The notes: generated from the sequence alone by a model not told the origin. DNA of 64,000 bases from Emergomyces orientalis (GCA_002110485.1 MOWL01000073.1:1-64000); one strand, 5' to 3'; shown: positions 1 through 12,567, counted from the first letter of the stretch. Translations and numbers: made by a program.

Positions 1-454
1 TCGTTCTCATTCTCCTTGGGAATTCGTATCCGATTCGTCCATGGTTCTCGAGCCTTCCATGCCTGGAATTTTCGAGCGAAATTGGAACTGGACGGGGAGG
101 AGGCTGTGGCGCCGCTTCTGCGTCCCCCTGACAGGATGGACGTGGCTGGTCGCTATTCACACCTGCTTGGGTTACATTCTGGTGTTACGTGTGCGGTTCA
201 TGCGGTGAGGGGAAGGCTGGGATCCTGGGATCCGTGGCCTAAAGATGTTTGGTTGGAGAGCTGACGCTCGTCGGCTCTTTGAGCGGGTGTAGGTTTTTCT
301 GGCCGACGGGCTTTTTTGGTGGAGCTATCACCAGAGCGGCTGAAAACTGTAGATAAATGCTCTCCTTTTCCCCGTGGATTCACCACTGCTGTTCCAACGA
401 AGTACCTGAGCGGTCTCTTTGGTTCAGAGTGGGATCACCATCTTTTCTGCGAAC
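1..454. other. 5' edge, no recognised gene
   Basis: The first 450 bases are GC-rich. They hold a short open frame (16-264, plus) and an antisense one (198-386), neither of which shows a family motif or a convincing codon pattern. I see no RNA gene or repeat. This could be the upstream region of the Myb gene that follows, or the end of something that starts before the window. Confidence 0.4.
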
Positions 455-3277
455 ATGGGCAGCGACTGGAACGTCTATACCCTTTCCAATCCCTCTTTGA
501 GGGCTGCCCAAACTTCTCAGCCCTCTAACCCCGCGAATCTCCCCCCTTCAAGACCCGTGCCCGCTAGTCATCAACCACAACCCCAACCCATTACCCAATA
601 CTCTCTACCTGCAAATCTCTCCAGACGGTCCTGCACCTTCCATCAGCCCTCAAACCACTCTCCCACCCCTTTACCCCTCGTCCTCCTCCCTCCAGTCGTC
701 TTTCGCATGTTCCGTCTTCCCCCCCTTTCCAAGATCACCATGAGGTCCAGTCCCGGGCAGAGGATACTCGCCCGAATGATTTTGATGAATTCCTCGCGGG
801 ACTTGATGCAGCCGATCTCAATCCATCTCTCTGCGTTCCCATCCCCAGTGATGCAGAGGAACGCTCGAGCCGGTGTTTGAATGACGAGAGACGCGGTTCT
901 CACGGTAGGTAGCTGGCTTGCTCTCTCTCTCTTCCCTTTGTTCATTTTATTCTATCTGGTTAGACCGGTTTCTAACACTAGGGCGCCCCCTAGGTTTTCC
1001 TGATGGGATGAGGACAGAGGCCAGGAGAAAGACAACGAATCCTTACCAGATCCTTCGTCCGCCGTAGAATGCGACCTGGTCGGATCCACTGGCACAAAGA
1101 CTCTTCCTGGTGACAGCATCCAATGCCCGTATTGGATTCAATTCCGCAGGCTGGCTATTTAGCCGGGTTCGGATCAGGATACGTCGCATAGACGAGAATG
1201 GCCCCGAAGCAGTCAGGGTGACGACCCTCTGCCCTTTGATCCGCCGATCGTGGTAGACTCTGATGACAACACTGCGGACGGGTCCCACCGTTGACAGCAC
1301 CTTCACGTCTCCCCGCCAAACAAGACACTTCTAGCCGTGCAACATCCATATCTCACTCTCCCAAGGCGGGTGGTGGAAGCGCCGAAGCCGGCATTGGCAT
1401 CGCCGGTGGACGTTCTATCCCGCTCAAGAGACAACGCCAGCCCGGGTCGGTACCGGTCCTATGCACCCCATGGTCGCGGTCGAAGTGCCAGTCATAGCGG
1501 CTCGCCTCGAAGAAGACTTATCAAGCTCGATGCGGTACGAGAATGGGCCAAGCAGCCGACTCCGGACCCGCCAACGGAAGACTCGTGCACGATCGAGGCG
1601 TGAGGTCCCCGATACCCAGGACTGTAAGCTTCCCGGGAAATCCGTGCAGTGTGTCGAAGACAACACGACCATGTCCGACACGAGTGGCTCGTGCGCACCC
1701 TCCGACGGTACAGATGACGACTACCGTGCGAGCAGCGAAGAGGATGGCCCAACAAAACCGCCACCGAAGCGTCGCAGGCTTCCCACACAGCCATCCGACG
1801 CTGCGTCGCGCCGTCCTCGGTTTCGGATCCCAAGAGCAGCAGCCGCTGCAGGTCGAACGACGACTGCAAAGGACCGTTCCACGCCCCCCTGGAACACAGA
1901 CCATGGCCCGGACACACCTGCCCACTCACGACCTCCAATTGAAGCCGAGAGGCGTAGTTGCCCTATTCCGTTGTTGGCCCGAGGGGAAGCTGTGATGCTG
2001 TCATCTACGGTGGCCCAAGTCGTTTTCGAGATGGTCACGGGCCGTCCGATGACCGCCTCAGATCTCGTGGGCGAGACGACAGCTGCCGACACCGAAAGAG
2101 ATTACGGCGGACGGAAGGTCGAGGGTCCGGACGGGAAAAGACGTCGCTGGACTCGAGAGGAGGATGTCCGCCTAGTGGCCCTGAAGCAGGATGGCTTCTC
2201 TTGGATGGAGATTGAGGAGCGGTTTCCACACAGACAACTCAGCTCCTTGCGGCAGCGATGGTACACAAAACTTCAGAATACGCAAGCAAGCAACCCCCCA
2301 CCGACAAGCGGAGGCAAGAGTGGAAATGTAAGCGCGCCCACCCGATCCCTGTTTGTAACCCCTCAGCTATGCGCGACGTGAGCTTGAAAAATAATGCTTA
2401 GAAGGTGTGTTGCAAGGGTTGCAATGGGTACTGATGCACTGCTCTCCTTGCGAACCTACTAGGTCGTGCGTCAGCCGGTGTGCCCCTTCCGATATCTAAG
2501 CCGCCCACGCCCCTCGAAACTTCACATCGCTATCCCGGCGGACAACCCCACCCAGCAGACGACCCGGCCATGCTGAATGCGAAACCCCGCACACCATCTC
2601 CATCCTCAACAGTGACCGCCATGTGCCCAGTGTGCAATTCTGTGGTCGAGGTGGAGGCGTCCAGTGCGTTCAATGCCGCCAACAATCGCATGCGGGTCCG
2701 CGAGCAGCTGCGGTTCTGCGAGAACCACCAAAAGGAAACCGCACGACGCGAATGGTCCCGACTTCGCTATCCCATCATTGCGTGGGACCGCCTCGATGAT
2801 CGGTTGATTCAATTCCATCCTCGCCTGCACCGGATCCTCGATGATTCCGGGTACCGCTCCCGCTACAAGAGTGTTGTGCACAAGAAAGTGCAGAAGCATG
2901 GCAGGAAGATCCTCTCCCGGAGTGTCCTGCATAGAACTGGCTACTATGGCCTCAGAGGTCATGGGATCCTGTGAGTTCCCCCTTCCCTCCCCCTCCCAAA
3001 AAAAAAAAAAATTCCCGTGAACTCACCAAGGAACATCTTCACTGACCTTCCCTCTAGCTCAGAGCATGTCGTGTCTCACTTTAAAGATGCCATCGACTCA
3101 CTGGCCGGCATCGATAGCGTGGTGGCAAAATATGGTACTGTTGTGTATGCCCAGGAGGTCTTGGTTCCTGAACTGCTGGAGATGTTGGTCCAGAAGGACA
3201 TGGGAGTCAATGCAAAAGGGGCCCGCCGGATTCTGAAGAAGAGCAACAAGATCAGAAAGTTGCTTAATCTTGAGTGA
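455..3277 (+). CDS. Myb/SANT DNA-binding protein with C-terminal RTC4-like domain (frame-disrupted N-terminus)
   Basis: The best-preserved part (open frame 1461-2381) ends in a Myb/SANT helix set at about 2140-2275: RRRWTREEDVRLVAL, then FSWMEIEERFPHRQLSSLRQRW. Downstream exons (about 2463-2970 and 3058-3277, intron 2971-3057, GTGAGT...CTCTAG) encode a zinc-binding-like CPVC and an RTC4-like domain (GYYGLRG, then VLVPELLEMLVQKDM and a final KLLNLE). RTC4 domains (restriction of telomere capping) are nuclear in yeast; function here is unknown. A likely first exon starts at ATG 455 and has a donor near 902 (GTAGGT). The coding-looking frame changes near 620, 730 and again between 1000 and 1460, so the N-terminal half carries frameshifts or unresolved introns. 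The Myb-to-RTC4 junction (2340-2463) is also out of phase with the best donor. Myb/SANT genes are a recurrent Starship accessory family. The RTC4 call is firm; the exact gene model is not. Confidence 0.6.
2971..3057 (+). other. Intron within the RTC4 domain, with poly(A) run
   Basis: The intron has a GTGAGT donor, a run of about 14 A at 2998-3011, and a CCTCTAG acceptor. Splicing joins GHGIL to SEHVVSHF in frame, which restores the RTC4-like domain and supports the gene model. Confidence 0.7.
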
Positions 3278-3411
3278 ATCGGGTACATGTAGTTATTGGT
3301 ATGCATTTTCTTAGTGAATAAGGTAGCATTAGAACATATCTTTTGGGTAGAAGCTCAAAATCTTTGCCCTTATTGATCTTTAGCCAATCTGGAGACCACA
3401 AACAGCAGCGA

Positions 3412-4176
3412 CGCACCTTGGACTTAGAGGACGTCAAATAGTGAGTGAGCGCGGTGAATGCAAGATTGTAAAGTCAATTTGTTAGAATTCATTTTTGGTT
3501 TTGATTTGTCTTTGTTATTTATTTTCTTATTTGCTTCAGTTCTCTTTGTTTGATCTTGTGTGCTTGTCATATTTCATTTCGGCCTAGAAGCTCTATTGAT
3601 ATTGCCTAATCACATTCTATCCCAGAGTCTACCTTGTCTATAGCTATGGTAGATATTTTTTTTGTTTGTGTTTGCTTTTCTCTCTCACTTCTCATTTTAA
3701 TCTGTATATTTTTTCTAGTTCTGGAAAGAAATATATATACCTCTTCAGTTCTGGATATTTGTTTTTGTATAATAAATCTACTCCACAAATCAACTGGAAA
3801 TTCGCGTCGGAGCAGAAACTCAGTCGCTATCCAGAAACCCGCCTGACGCAATGCCGCATGCCAACCATGAAATGCAAAGACCTTCAGCAACTTCTTTAGA
3901 CATGACAATATGGCTCAAGAAATCATGGACATACATAGCCAGGTGCTCAAAATGATAGAAATACTTAAGAGAATGTCCGCGAAACTCAAGACAATTGAAA
4001 CAGAGAGTAAAGAACAATATGATACTGATCTACAGATCTCTGTGAAAGAAGATCAGAATGCCACATGTAATATTTCAGTACCAGTAAGCATTATTTCTGT
4101 ATCCAGTGGGCTTCCTTGCTGACCACCCAGAAAGGTACGTCGAAAATGAGTACAATGAATGCAAGGAAGGGGAGGC
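3412..4176 (+). repeat. Cassette copy C: truncated chromodomain/coiled-coil cassette
   Basis: This stretch matches the cassette at 41.4-42.7 kb (plus) and 54.1-55.4 kb (minus). Only the last codons of the chromodomain ORF remain (around 3460-3485, matching the IVKL end). The non-coding middle and the second ORF follow. The second ORF starts at the ATG near 3856 but shifts frame after about 15 codons relative to the 42.5-kb copy, which has roughly 11 extra bases. From 3910 it reads MAQEIMDIHSQVLKMIEIL, a short amphipathic segment matching the other copies. A donor-like GTAAGC at about 4083 is conserved with the 54-kb copy. It is a decayed, 5'-truncated member of a dispersed family. Confidence 0.65.
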
Positions 4177-4884
4177 AAGGAAGAGAAGTCAGACAATCAG
4201 ACAGTCTCTGTTGATGTCAAGTTTAGAAAGTGAATAATGCACATTACTCACAAGCAGACAGAAACATGACTGTCAAGAACTGGAGATAATATCGCCTTCT
4301 CTTCCTCCACTGGAAGACTCTTTCCCATAATATGAATCAGAATGAAGACACAGCATTACACTACTTAGTTATTATCTACTCTAGGGCTAGTAAAGACGAA
4401 ACCATCAGATAGAGATATATTACCCGAAACCTTGAAAGTCCAGAAAGGGAGCGCTGGGGTTCACCATGAAAAAATGATAATTATTGATTGATCTTAATGA
4501 AAAATGGTTCCTGTGCCCACTACAAATTCAGAAGAATGCTACTGAGACTGATTACATCATGAATCACTCACAGAGATTAATTGAAGGTCTCATGATGAAT
4601 TTTGTCTTGAGACAGTGTACACAAGACAATGACAGATCTAAGAGAAATCTTCTAGATCATTTTTCATGAATGAATTATCACATGCCTGGTCTCTTGATAG
4701 TAGACTCATATTCTTATTAGTATATGTTTTATTTTGTCTTGAGTTTGCTCTCTAATGATATATTATGTCATGAGCTGGATGATACAGCAGCTATGCCAGG
4801 ACAAGACTATATCACTCTTGGAAATCTTTTCTCATTGTGCTTACAGACTCAAGTCTATCAGCATATCTCTCTCTGCATATTACA
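4177..4884. other. AT-rich spacer without recognised gene
   Basis: This is AT-rich sequence with several short chance frames, for example 4484-4669 and 4755-5024 on plus. None has a recognisable motif. It lies between cassette copy C and the 3' end of the DUF3723 gene. Confidence 0.4.
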
Positions 4885-5225
4885 TTAATTTTTACGATCA
4901 ATTTTCCCTCTCTTGTGCAGTCTGGCGGGCGGCTTTATTATATGTGCTTGAGCATGTGACTTTACCTCCTTGGGAATCAACAGCAGCACATTGGCTCCAT
5001 CTGATGTTGCTGCTTGAAAGCTAGTTGAGACACTTACCACCCGCATATCCTTGTCATACACAAATATATTCCGCGCTTTGTAACTCCAGACCGCTCTCTC
5101 CAGGAGGGATGGCGCGGAAGGGTCGACAGACAGCACATCGGCCACGCTCCAATGGCTTTGCTCGTAGATGTGAAGGGTGATGGAGACCTTACCGTCGGTA
5201 GACACCGGTTCGGGGTCCGCGCTAA

Positions 5226-5490
5226 TTAAGGGACGCCTAACACCGCGCGGCCAAAATTCCCCGTCCCCAAGGTCAGCGGGTGTCGAGACCCCGCCGCCGC
5301 CGGACACCGGCTCGGGCTCCACCTCAATGTTAGGGCGCTTAACACCACGCGGCCAAATTTCACCGTCCCCAGGATCAGTGGGCGTCGAGACCCCTCCGCC
5401 ACCAGACACCTCAATAAAGGGACGCTTAACACCGCGCGGCCAAAATTCCCTTTCCCCAGGGTCGGTGAGCGTGCTTTGGTTCAGCTCTTT
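5226..5490 (-). repeat. Third coding repeat in DUF3723 (FWPRGVKRP units)
   Basis: Three units of about 80-90 bp encode a TDPGDGEFWPRGVKRP core separated by GGGGVSTP spacers. They lie just before the conserved C-terminal domain and after the second in-frame TGA. Confidence 0.8.
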
Positions 5491-6104
5491 GAAATTATAC
5501 TGCGTCACTGGCCGGGGACGAAGATCCCCACCGCCGTCCTGGTCTACCCTTTCATTCTTGGCACGAAGGTCAAACCGAACTCGAGCGGCTTCTGCCCTTG
5601 TTTCTCCAGGAGCTGCCGCTCCGTGCTCGGCTGGTGGTAGCTCTGGATTCTGCAGATCATCTATAGGCCTAGGATGACTGATATTTAGTTCACTTCCAAC
5701 TGTTTGGTTGATATCTTGCTGCAATGGCTGCGGCCTCTTTGTCTTTTGAATCCTGCTAGGATTGAATTTCTGCTGTTTTTCCTGTCAGTGTTTCTGTTCT
5801 GCTGCTCCATGCTCCTGCATATCATCTACAGGCCCGGAATGGTCAGCATTCAATTTATTTCCAACCCTGTTGTCAATCACTTGATTGGCAATTTTTTGTG
5901 CCTGCTTCTTTTTCATCCAAGATTTTCTAATTCCAGCAGGTTTGTTTTTCTGGTGTGTAGAAGAAGTTTTGGACGTATTCTGAGGCAGTTGTGCTGCATC
6001 ATTCTTTAGTTGACTTCTTCGCTTATTCCATGCTGCAATCAAGCTTGATAAGTCAGGATGAGTGATGGGTTGAGAAGGCTCAGCAACAGAAGTATCAGCT
6101 TCAC

Positions 6105-6595
6105 ATTCAGCTCTGTTCTCTGATGGTTCTGTCGCATTATCAGCTTCACATTGAATTCTGTTGTCAGCTCTGTTCTCTAATGGTTCTGTCGCATTATCAG
6201 CTTCACATTGAATTCTGTTGTCAGCCCTGTTCTCTAATGGTTCTGTCGCATTATCAGCTTCACATTGAATTCTGTTGTCAGCTCTGTTCTCTAATGGTTC
6301 TGTCGCATTATCAGCTTCACATTGAATTCTGTTGTCAGCCCTGTTCTCTAATGGCTCTGTCGCATTATCAGCTTCACATTGAATTCTGTTGTCAGCCCTG
6401 TTCTCTAATGGCTCTGTCGCATTATCAGCTTCACATTGAATTCTGTTGTCAGCTCTGTTCTCTGATGACTCTGTCACATTATCAGCTTCACATTGAATTC
6501 TGTTCTCTGATGGCGCTGTCGCATTATCAGCTTCACATTGAATTCCGTTGTCAGCTCTGTTCTCTGATGGCTCTGTCACATGTGTTTTCAATATA
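6105..6595 (-). repeat. Coding 57-bp tandem array in DUF3723
   Basis: Nine or so copies of a 57-bp unit encode ENRADNRIQCEADNATEPL. The six central units are almost identical, while the outer ones are shorter or diverged (for example ENRIQCEADNVTESS). This sequence is unrelated to the larger array upstream. Confidence 0.9.
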
Positions 6596-7689
6596 TTCAT
6601 TGACAGTGATGGCTGGTCGCTCGCTTGATTGACAACTTTTTGTGATTGCTTCTTTCTGATCCAAGGTTGTCTAACTTTAGCATGTCTGCATTCTTGGTGT
6701 GCTCTAGAAGATCTTCTTATTAATGTCTTCTTCATCTTCTTCTTCTTCTTCTTCATCCAAGATTGTCTAAATCCAGCAGATTTTTCTCTTTGATCTGTCT
6801 TAGAAGATCTTCTGTAAGCATTGTGAGGTGGTTGCAATGTGTCATCATTCGGCTGACTTTCTTGCGTACACCATGCAGCAACCAAGCTTGGTAAGTCAGT
6901 ATGAGCGGCAGGTTGGGAAGGCCTGGCAACGGGAGCGTCAGCTTCACATTGAATTTCCTCACTGGGCTGGTTGTCATCTCTTCCCTCAACCTGATTTTGC
7001 AATTGAGCGAGAGCCGTCGCTCGCTCCCGTGCCACCCACTTGTCTGCTTCGATGCCAGTGTCAGCAGAGCCCCCGTGGCCTCCCTCCTGCTGGGCGTGAT
7101 TTTGTAACTCATAATTTCCCATAGCTCTTTGTTCCGTGTCAGCCGCCAGAAATTCGCTAAGATAACCATCCGTGGTATCGCCGAAAGCTTCTGCATCATC
7201 TCCAGCGGTGGCAGGCCTAATATCAGTGGCACAGGCCCCTCCGGGTTGTGTCCGAGCCGCGTCTGGTTGCATGTCGTGTCGATTTCTCAGTTCTGTCGTG
7301 TTGTCCACAGGCGTGTTGTTGGTGTGGCCTGTGAGTTCTGTCAGTGCCGCAGGTTCAGCAGCTAGCCCTTCACCAGTCAATTCGCGTATTCGCGTATCCA
7401 CCGCCCTTCCTTCGACATTTTTGTCTATTCGATCTTGGTTTTCCACCTGTGTTGTCGAAACATCGACCTTAGATATCTCCCCTAATGGAAAACTAGAGGT
7501 TGAATGGTCATTGATCACTGCAGCAGAGGTAGTAGCTTCACTGATAGCATGTCGCGCTGGCGTATCTTTTATTTGGCGTTTTCGGACCCCGGCAGCGCCC
7601 GACCGACCTTCTACGCGCCATCCCCTGATCAAGCTCGACATGTTAAACTGAGTGACAGGCCGAGAAGGCTGTACCATTGGCGTGTCATT

Positions 7690-9960
7690 GGTTGACAGTG
7701 GAGTATCTTCATGAGTAGGAGTAACTAGTCCATCAAGAGTTATTGCTGTTCCATCATCATTCTGTAACCACGCTGGCTCAAACTGAGTGGCCGACTGAGA
7801 AGTCTCCACCATTGGAGCATCATCAGGTGGCAGTGGAGTATTTTCAGGAGCAGGAATATCCAGCTCAGGCTCCATGACTGACTGAGAAGTCTCCACCATT
7901 GGAGTGTCATCAAGTGACAGTGGAGTATTTTCAGAAGCAGACATATCTAGCTCAGGCTGCATGATTGACTGAGAAGTCTTCATCATTGAAGTGTCAGCAG
8001 GTGACAGTGAAGTATTCTCAGAAGCAGACATATTCAGTTCAGCGTGAAAAATCTCCACCATTGAAGTGTTAGCAGGTGACAGTAGAGTATTTTCAGGAAC
8101 AGACATATTCAGCTCCAACTGAGAAGTCTCCACTACTGAAGTGTCATCAAGTTGCAGTGAAGTATTTTCAGAAGCAGATATATCTAGCTCCTGAGAAGTC
8201 TCCACCATTGAAGCATCATCAGTTGGCAGTGGAGTATTTTCAGGAGCAGGAATATCCAGCTCACGCTCAATGGCTGATTGAGAAATCTCCACAATTGAAG
8301 CATCATCAGATGACAGTGGAGTATTTTCAGAAGCAGGAATATTCAGCTCACGCTCAATGGCTGATTGAGAATTCTCCATCATTGAAGTGTCATTAAGTGG
8401 CAGTGGAGTATTTTCAGAAGCAGGCATATTCAGCTCCAACTGAGAAGTCTCCGCCATTGAAGTGTCATCAGATGGCAGTGGAGTATTTTCAGAAGCAGGC
8501 ATATCTAGCTCCTGAGAAGTCTCCACCATTGGAGTGTCAGCAGGTGGCAGTGGAGTATTTTCAGGAGCAGGCATATCTAGCTCAGGCTCAATGGCTGATT
8601 GAGAAATCTCCACAATTGAAGCATCATCAGATGACAGTGGAGTATTTTCAGAAGCAGGAATATTCAGCTCACGCTCAATGGCTGATTGAGAATTCTCCAT
8701 CATTGAAGTGTCATTAAGTGACAGTGAAGTATTTTCGGGAGCAGAAATATCCAGCTCACGCTCAATGGCTGATTGAGAATTCTCCACCATTGAAGTGTTA
8801 TCAAGTGGCAGTGGAGTATTTTCAGAAGCAGACATATCCAGCTCAGGCTCCATGACTGACTGAGAAATCTCCGCAATTGAAGCATCATCAGATGGCAGTG
8901 AAGTATTTTCAGAAGCAGGCATATTCAGCTCAGACTGCATGACTGACTGAGAAGTCTCCATCATTGAAGTGTTAGTAGATGGCAGTGAAGTCTTTTCAGG
9001 AGCAGGCATATCTAGCTCCTGAGAAGTCTCCACCATTGGAGTGTCAGCAGGTGGCAGTGGAGTAATTTCAGAAGCAGGAATATCCAGCTCACACTCAATG
9101 GCTGATTGAGAATTCTCCACTATTGAAGTGTCATTAAGTGGCAGTGAAGTATTTTCAGAAGCAGGCATATTCAGCTCCAACTGAGAAGTCTCCGCCATTG
9201 GAGTGTCATCAGATGGCAGTGGAGTATTTTCAGAAGCAGGCATATCTAGCTCCTGAGAAGTCTCCGCAATTGAAGCATCATCAGATGGCAGTGAAGTATT
9301 TTCAGAAGCAGGCATATTCAGCTCAGACTGCATGACTGACTGAGAAGTCTCCATCATTGAAGTGTTAGTAGATGGCAGTGAAGTCTTTTCAGGAGCAGGC
9401 ATATCTAGCTCCTGAGAAGTCTCCACCATTGGAGTGTCAGCAGGTGGCAGTGGAGTAATTTCAGAAGCAGGAATATCCAGCTCACACTCAATGGCTGATT
9501 GAGAATTCTCCACCATTGAAGTGTCATTAAGTGGCAGTGGAGTATTTTCAGAAGCAGGCATATTCAGCTCCAACTGAGAAGTCTCCGCCATTGGAGTGTC
9601 AGCAGGTGGCAGTGGAGTATTTTCAGAAGCAGGAATATCCAGCTCACACTCAATGGCTGATTGAGAATTCTCCACCATTGAAGTGTCATTAAGTGGCAGT
9701 GGAGTATTTTCAGAAGCAGGCATATTCAGCTCCAACTGAGAAGTCTCCGCCATTGAAGTGTCATCAGATGGCAGTGGAGTATTTTCAGAAGCAGGCATAT
9801 CTAGCTCCTGAGAAGTCTCCACCATTGGAGTGTCAGCAGGTGGCAGTGGAGTATTTTCAGGAGCAGGCATATCCAGCTCCGACTGAGAAGTCTCCGCCAT
9901 TGGAGTGTCATCAGAAGGTAGTGGAACAGTTTCAGGAGCAGACTCCTCATTGAGAATCAT
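7690..9960 (-). repeat. Coding minisatellite in DUF3723 (PLP..DTSMVETSQ units)
   Basis: About two dozen tandem units of roughly 24-33 codons lie inside the DUF3723 frame. The common core is ENTPLPPADTPMVETSQ followed by a variable E(L)DIPAS linker. Blocks of several units are repeated nearly unchanged (compare 8980-9180 with 9350-9560), which indicates recent unequal exchange. All units keep the same reading frame on the minus strand. Confidence 0.9.
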
Positions 9961-12522
9961 TGCTCTTCCACCATCATCCCCTTGCGACAGGGCCTCTTGC
10001 TGTAGCCGCTTCAGCTCAACTGCGTATGCGACCGCTCGATCTTCAGCCTCACTCACCTGATAGGCACGCTCCTCGGCTTCGGTGACCTGCTGTACGCGGA
10101 CTTTCTCAGCAAATTGAGCGGCTCTCTCAGCCGCCTCCTTTTGCGCCCGCGCGAGCTCGGCCGTGCATGATGCAACTTTTTCTTCAGCCTCTCGGGCCCG
10201 TCGCGTCATGTCTTGCAACAGCTCCTCGGCTCCCCGTTGAATCCGGTCCCCCTCTGCGGCCAGTTGTGCCGCCACACCCTCCGGTTCAGCGGTCAACTCT
10301 AAAGCACTTTCCCGTCTTTCATCGGTATCCATCGCCCCTGGTGATCTGCTTTCGAAGGGAGCGCTATCCGGACCAGGGTCCGGTGGGTGCTGGACGGTGT
10401 ATCTTTGATCTTGGGTTTCTGACATATAGCCCATCGGATCGTTCTCCGGTACAAATAACGGTGACATCGGCACAGTATCGACGCTGGCTCCCCGACGAAG
10501 AATGGGCTGTGGCCCGAAGAATGCAAAGTAGACACAGCGTCTCACAAAAAAGCTTGTGACCTTGTCCGGTACGTCCGTAGCATGCATGTGGTCGATGAAG
10601 AGCAATGGGCGGTCCTGTTCAAGCGCCCGCATAGTAGGGTGTCCACACCGAGTTTTGATCTTCACCGGGCGATCAACGAGAACGCGTGGTGGCATCGCGT
10701 CCATTGGTGTGGCGGCCGCAAAACATTCAACAATCCGATCAATCAACGTGTTGAACAGGCAAGCATTGTAGGAGAATGAGTCGGGTTTGCGGGCTTTTAA
10801 CAATGCATGTTTGGCAATTGATCGGTCGGGAGATTGGTTGATGAGATCCTCAATCTGAGGAGATCTGAATCTCAGCCAACGAGCTAGGGAGGCCATATCG
10901 GACACAATACATTTGTCCGCCCCGGTGTTCTGCGCCTTGGCCAATCAATCCTGGCGTTTGGGATCACGAGGCATCTGGGGATAGTGACGCATGGCGTACA
11001 ACCACATCTGCCGATAGGCAAGATCGAAGTGCCTCGCAGCAGGTTCATGCCGACCATCGAGGATTGAATCGGAGGTTTGAACCACACACGTGTCATCACC
11101 GTCGCCGCAAGATGTTTTTAAACTTTCCATCGTCTGACGCACTGTTGACCTGTCCATGATGAAAAGTCTCATCAGGCAGTGAGCCCAGCTTTCAAAGCAC
11201 TTGAAATCTTCAAAAAATGAATTCAGAGTTGGAACCAAGGCGTCGAATGACCGCAGCCGCCTCCAGATGGCGTTTCTTTCACTTTCATCGAAGTTGGAAA
11301 AGATCTGACCGCTTGTCACCAGACCGTATACAGCTTTGGCCTCGGCGCGGGGTGCCATCAGTTGAAGTGTCTCGACCGTATGCTGGTCGACCTTGGCCAC
11401 TGATTCCGGATCGTCGTTCACGAGAGAGAACCAGAAATCTTTCACGTAGTTCAAGTAGTGGATGATCTCCTGCGGATGTTAATATGGGAACTAACGAGAC
11501 CGGGTGAGTACTAACCTCGTCGCAACTCACCGCCATGACTCGATGGAGCATGCTGATCCGCATTGCGTTTCGATGTCCCGGTATTCCCAGCACACCGTCG
11601 AAGGCATGCCTGAGGCGAGTGTTCTTAAGCAGCGACTGCAGACGGGTTTGACTGTTCGGACACAGCCGTGCTTTCCACCGCAGCTCTCCGTTCAGATTTC
11701 CGTCGCTTACATACTGGCGGATCCTGCGGTAGATCTCTCCGTCGCTCGGCGGCTTCTCATTCGAATATTCGTCGATGAGAGACGTCTTCAGGTCCTCACC
11801 GAGATCTACGGCATTGAACAGCAGTTAGTTCCCTTCACAGCCATCGGTTTAAGAATTATACCGTCCGAATAAATGTCAACGGCCCAACAGCGGTGGGCAG
11901 GGGACAGGACCTCCAGGCCCGCGGCGATCCGGTGTCGCCCGTGAAGCCCTCGAAGTTGGCCTGGTGGGAACTGGATATGTGGTATCCCCGGCCCCGGGTT
12001 CATAAGCAACTCGCATGCACTGCGGTTAGCCCTCTGAAGAGCTGCCTCCAGATGCTGCCGGGAGACAGCTGCAGGTACGTGGTGTGCCAATTTCAGGTTC
12101 TGACATCCCTCCTCTTGGAAAATCCTACAGAGGCGGTCAATGTTCTTGTGATCTAGCTGCCGTGACGACTGAGGATCGAAAAAGATCTGATCCAAGTTGA
12201 CTTTGGCAGTGCCCTGGAATTTGAGACGTCTCTCGGTCGCCAAACGAGTCTCGCTATCAGTAAACCGGAGAGACTCCATCACAGCAGCGTGCACTTGTCC
12301 ATCCAGACTGATTCCGGAATAGATGATAGATCTACCAAGAGGGGGAACTGCTAACGCATGTCCAGATGTGATCTCTTTCGGGCGCAATCCGTTCGAGTGC
12401 GCACCATCCCATTTAAATGACGCCTGTTCGCCTGCCAATGAGAGTGTCCTTCTGCCACTTTCCTCCTCACTTGGCCTCTTTCTATATAAAGTCAATGCCC
12501 CGTCTATCACTATGTCGTTCAT

Positions 12523-12567
12523 ACCGTATCATGTCAGCTGTTGAATGGTTCGATCTTCCCGTTCCAC
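12523..12567. promoter_or_regulatory. Very short divergent intergenic region (DUF3723 / pseudokinase)
   Basis: The DUF3723 ATG (12522, minus) and the pseudokinase ATG (12568, or 12541, plus) are 18-45 bp apart. Any promoter must overlap the 5' coding sequence of one of them. A TATATAAA-like string lies at about 12482-12489, inside the DUF3723 first exon and upstream of the plus-strand gene. Confidence 0.4.

Larger units (their letters stand above)
4885..12522 (-). pseudogene. Giant DUF3723 protein, three exons, two in-frame TGA codons
   Basis: Exons 12522-11862, 11805-11516 and 11469-4885 join in phase to 2,512 codons. The N-terminal DUF3723 region shows VNLDQIFFDPQSSRQL, LHGRHRIAAG and CDE-EIIHYL, the family hallmarks. 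After about 650 codons a charged coiled coil (AREAEEKVASCTAEL...) leads into three repeat arrays. The last 75 codons form a second conserved DUF3723-type domain ending near VLLLIPKE, so both ends are present. Two TGA codons interrupt the frame at 10945-10947 (RQD*LAK) and 5785-5787 (QKH*QEK); there is no frameshift. The natural stop is TAA. DUF3723 has no known biochemical role but is one of the commonest Starship cargo families. The gene is divergent from the pseudokinase-like gene with under 50 bp between start codons. Whether it is dead, read through or expressed as fragments cannot be told from sequence. Confidence 0.8.

Noticed and set aside
1043..1349. Minus-strand frames at the Myb gene
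   Set aside because: Antisense to coding-looking plus-strand sequence and without motif.
5177..5677. Plus-strand 166-codon Pro/Arg-rich frame
   Set aside because: Antisense to the DUF3723 C-terminal region; its repeats mirror the FWPRGVKRP units.
6105..6595. CRISPR-like regular repeat
   Set aside because: The 57-bp units are contiguous without spacers and encode a protein repeat in a eukaryotic gene.
6123..6632. Plus-strand 169-codon frame of VLSHYQLHIEFCCQ repeats
   Set aside because: It is the antisense shadow of the 57-bp coding array in DUF3723 and has no independent support.
8076..9953. Several plus-strand frames with AVEYFQKQAYSAPTEKSP repeats
   Set aside because: These are antisense shadows of the larger DUF3723 minisatellite.
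10167..10559. Plus-strand 130-codon frame inside DUF3723
   Set aside because: Antisense to a well-supported coding region, no motif.
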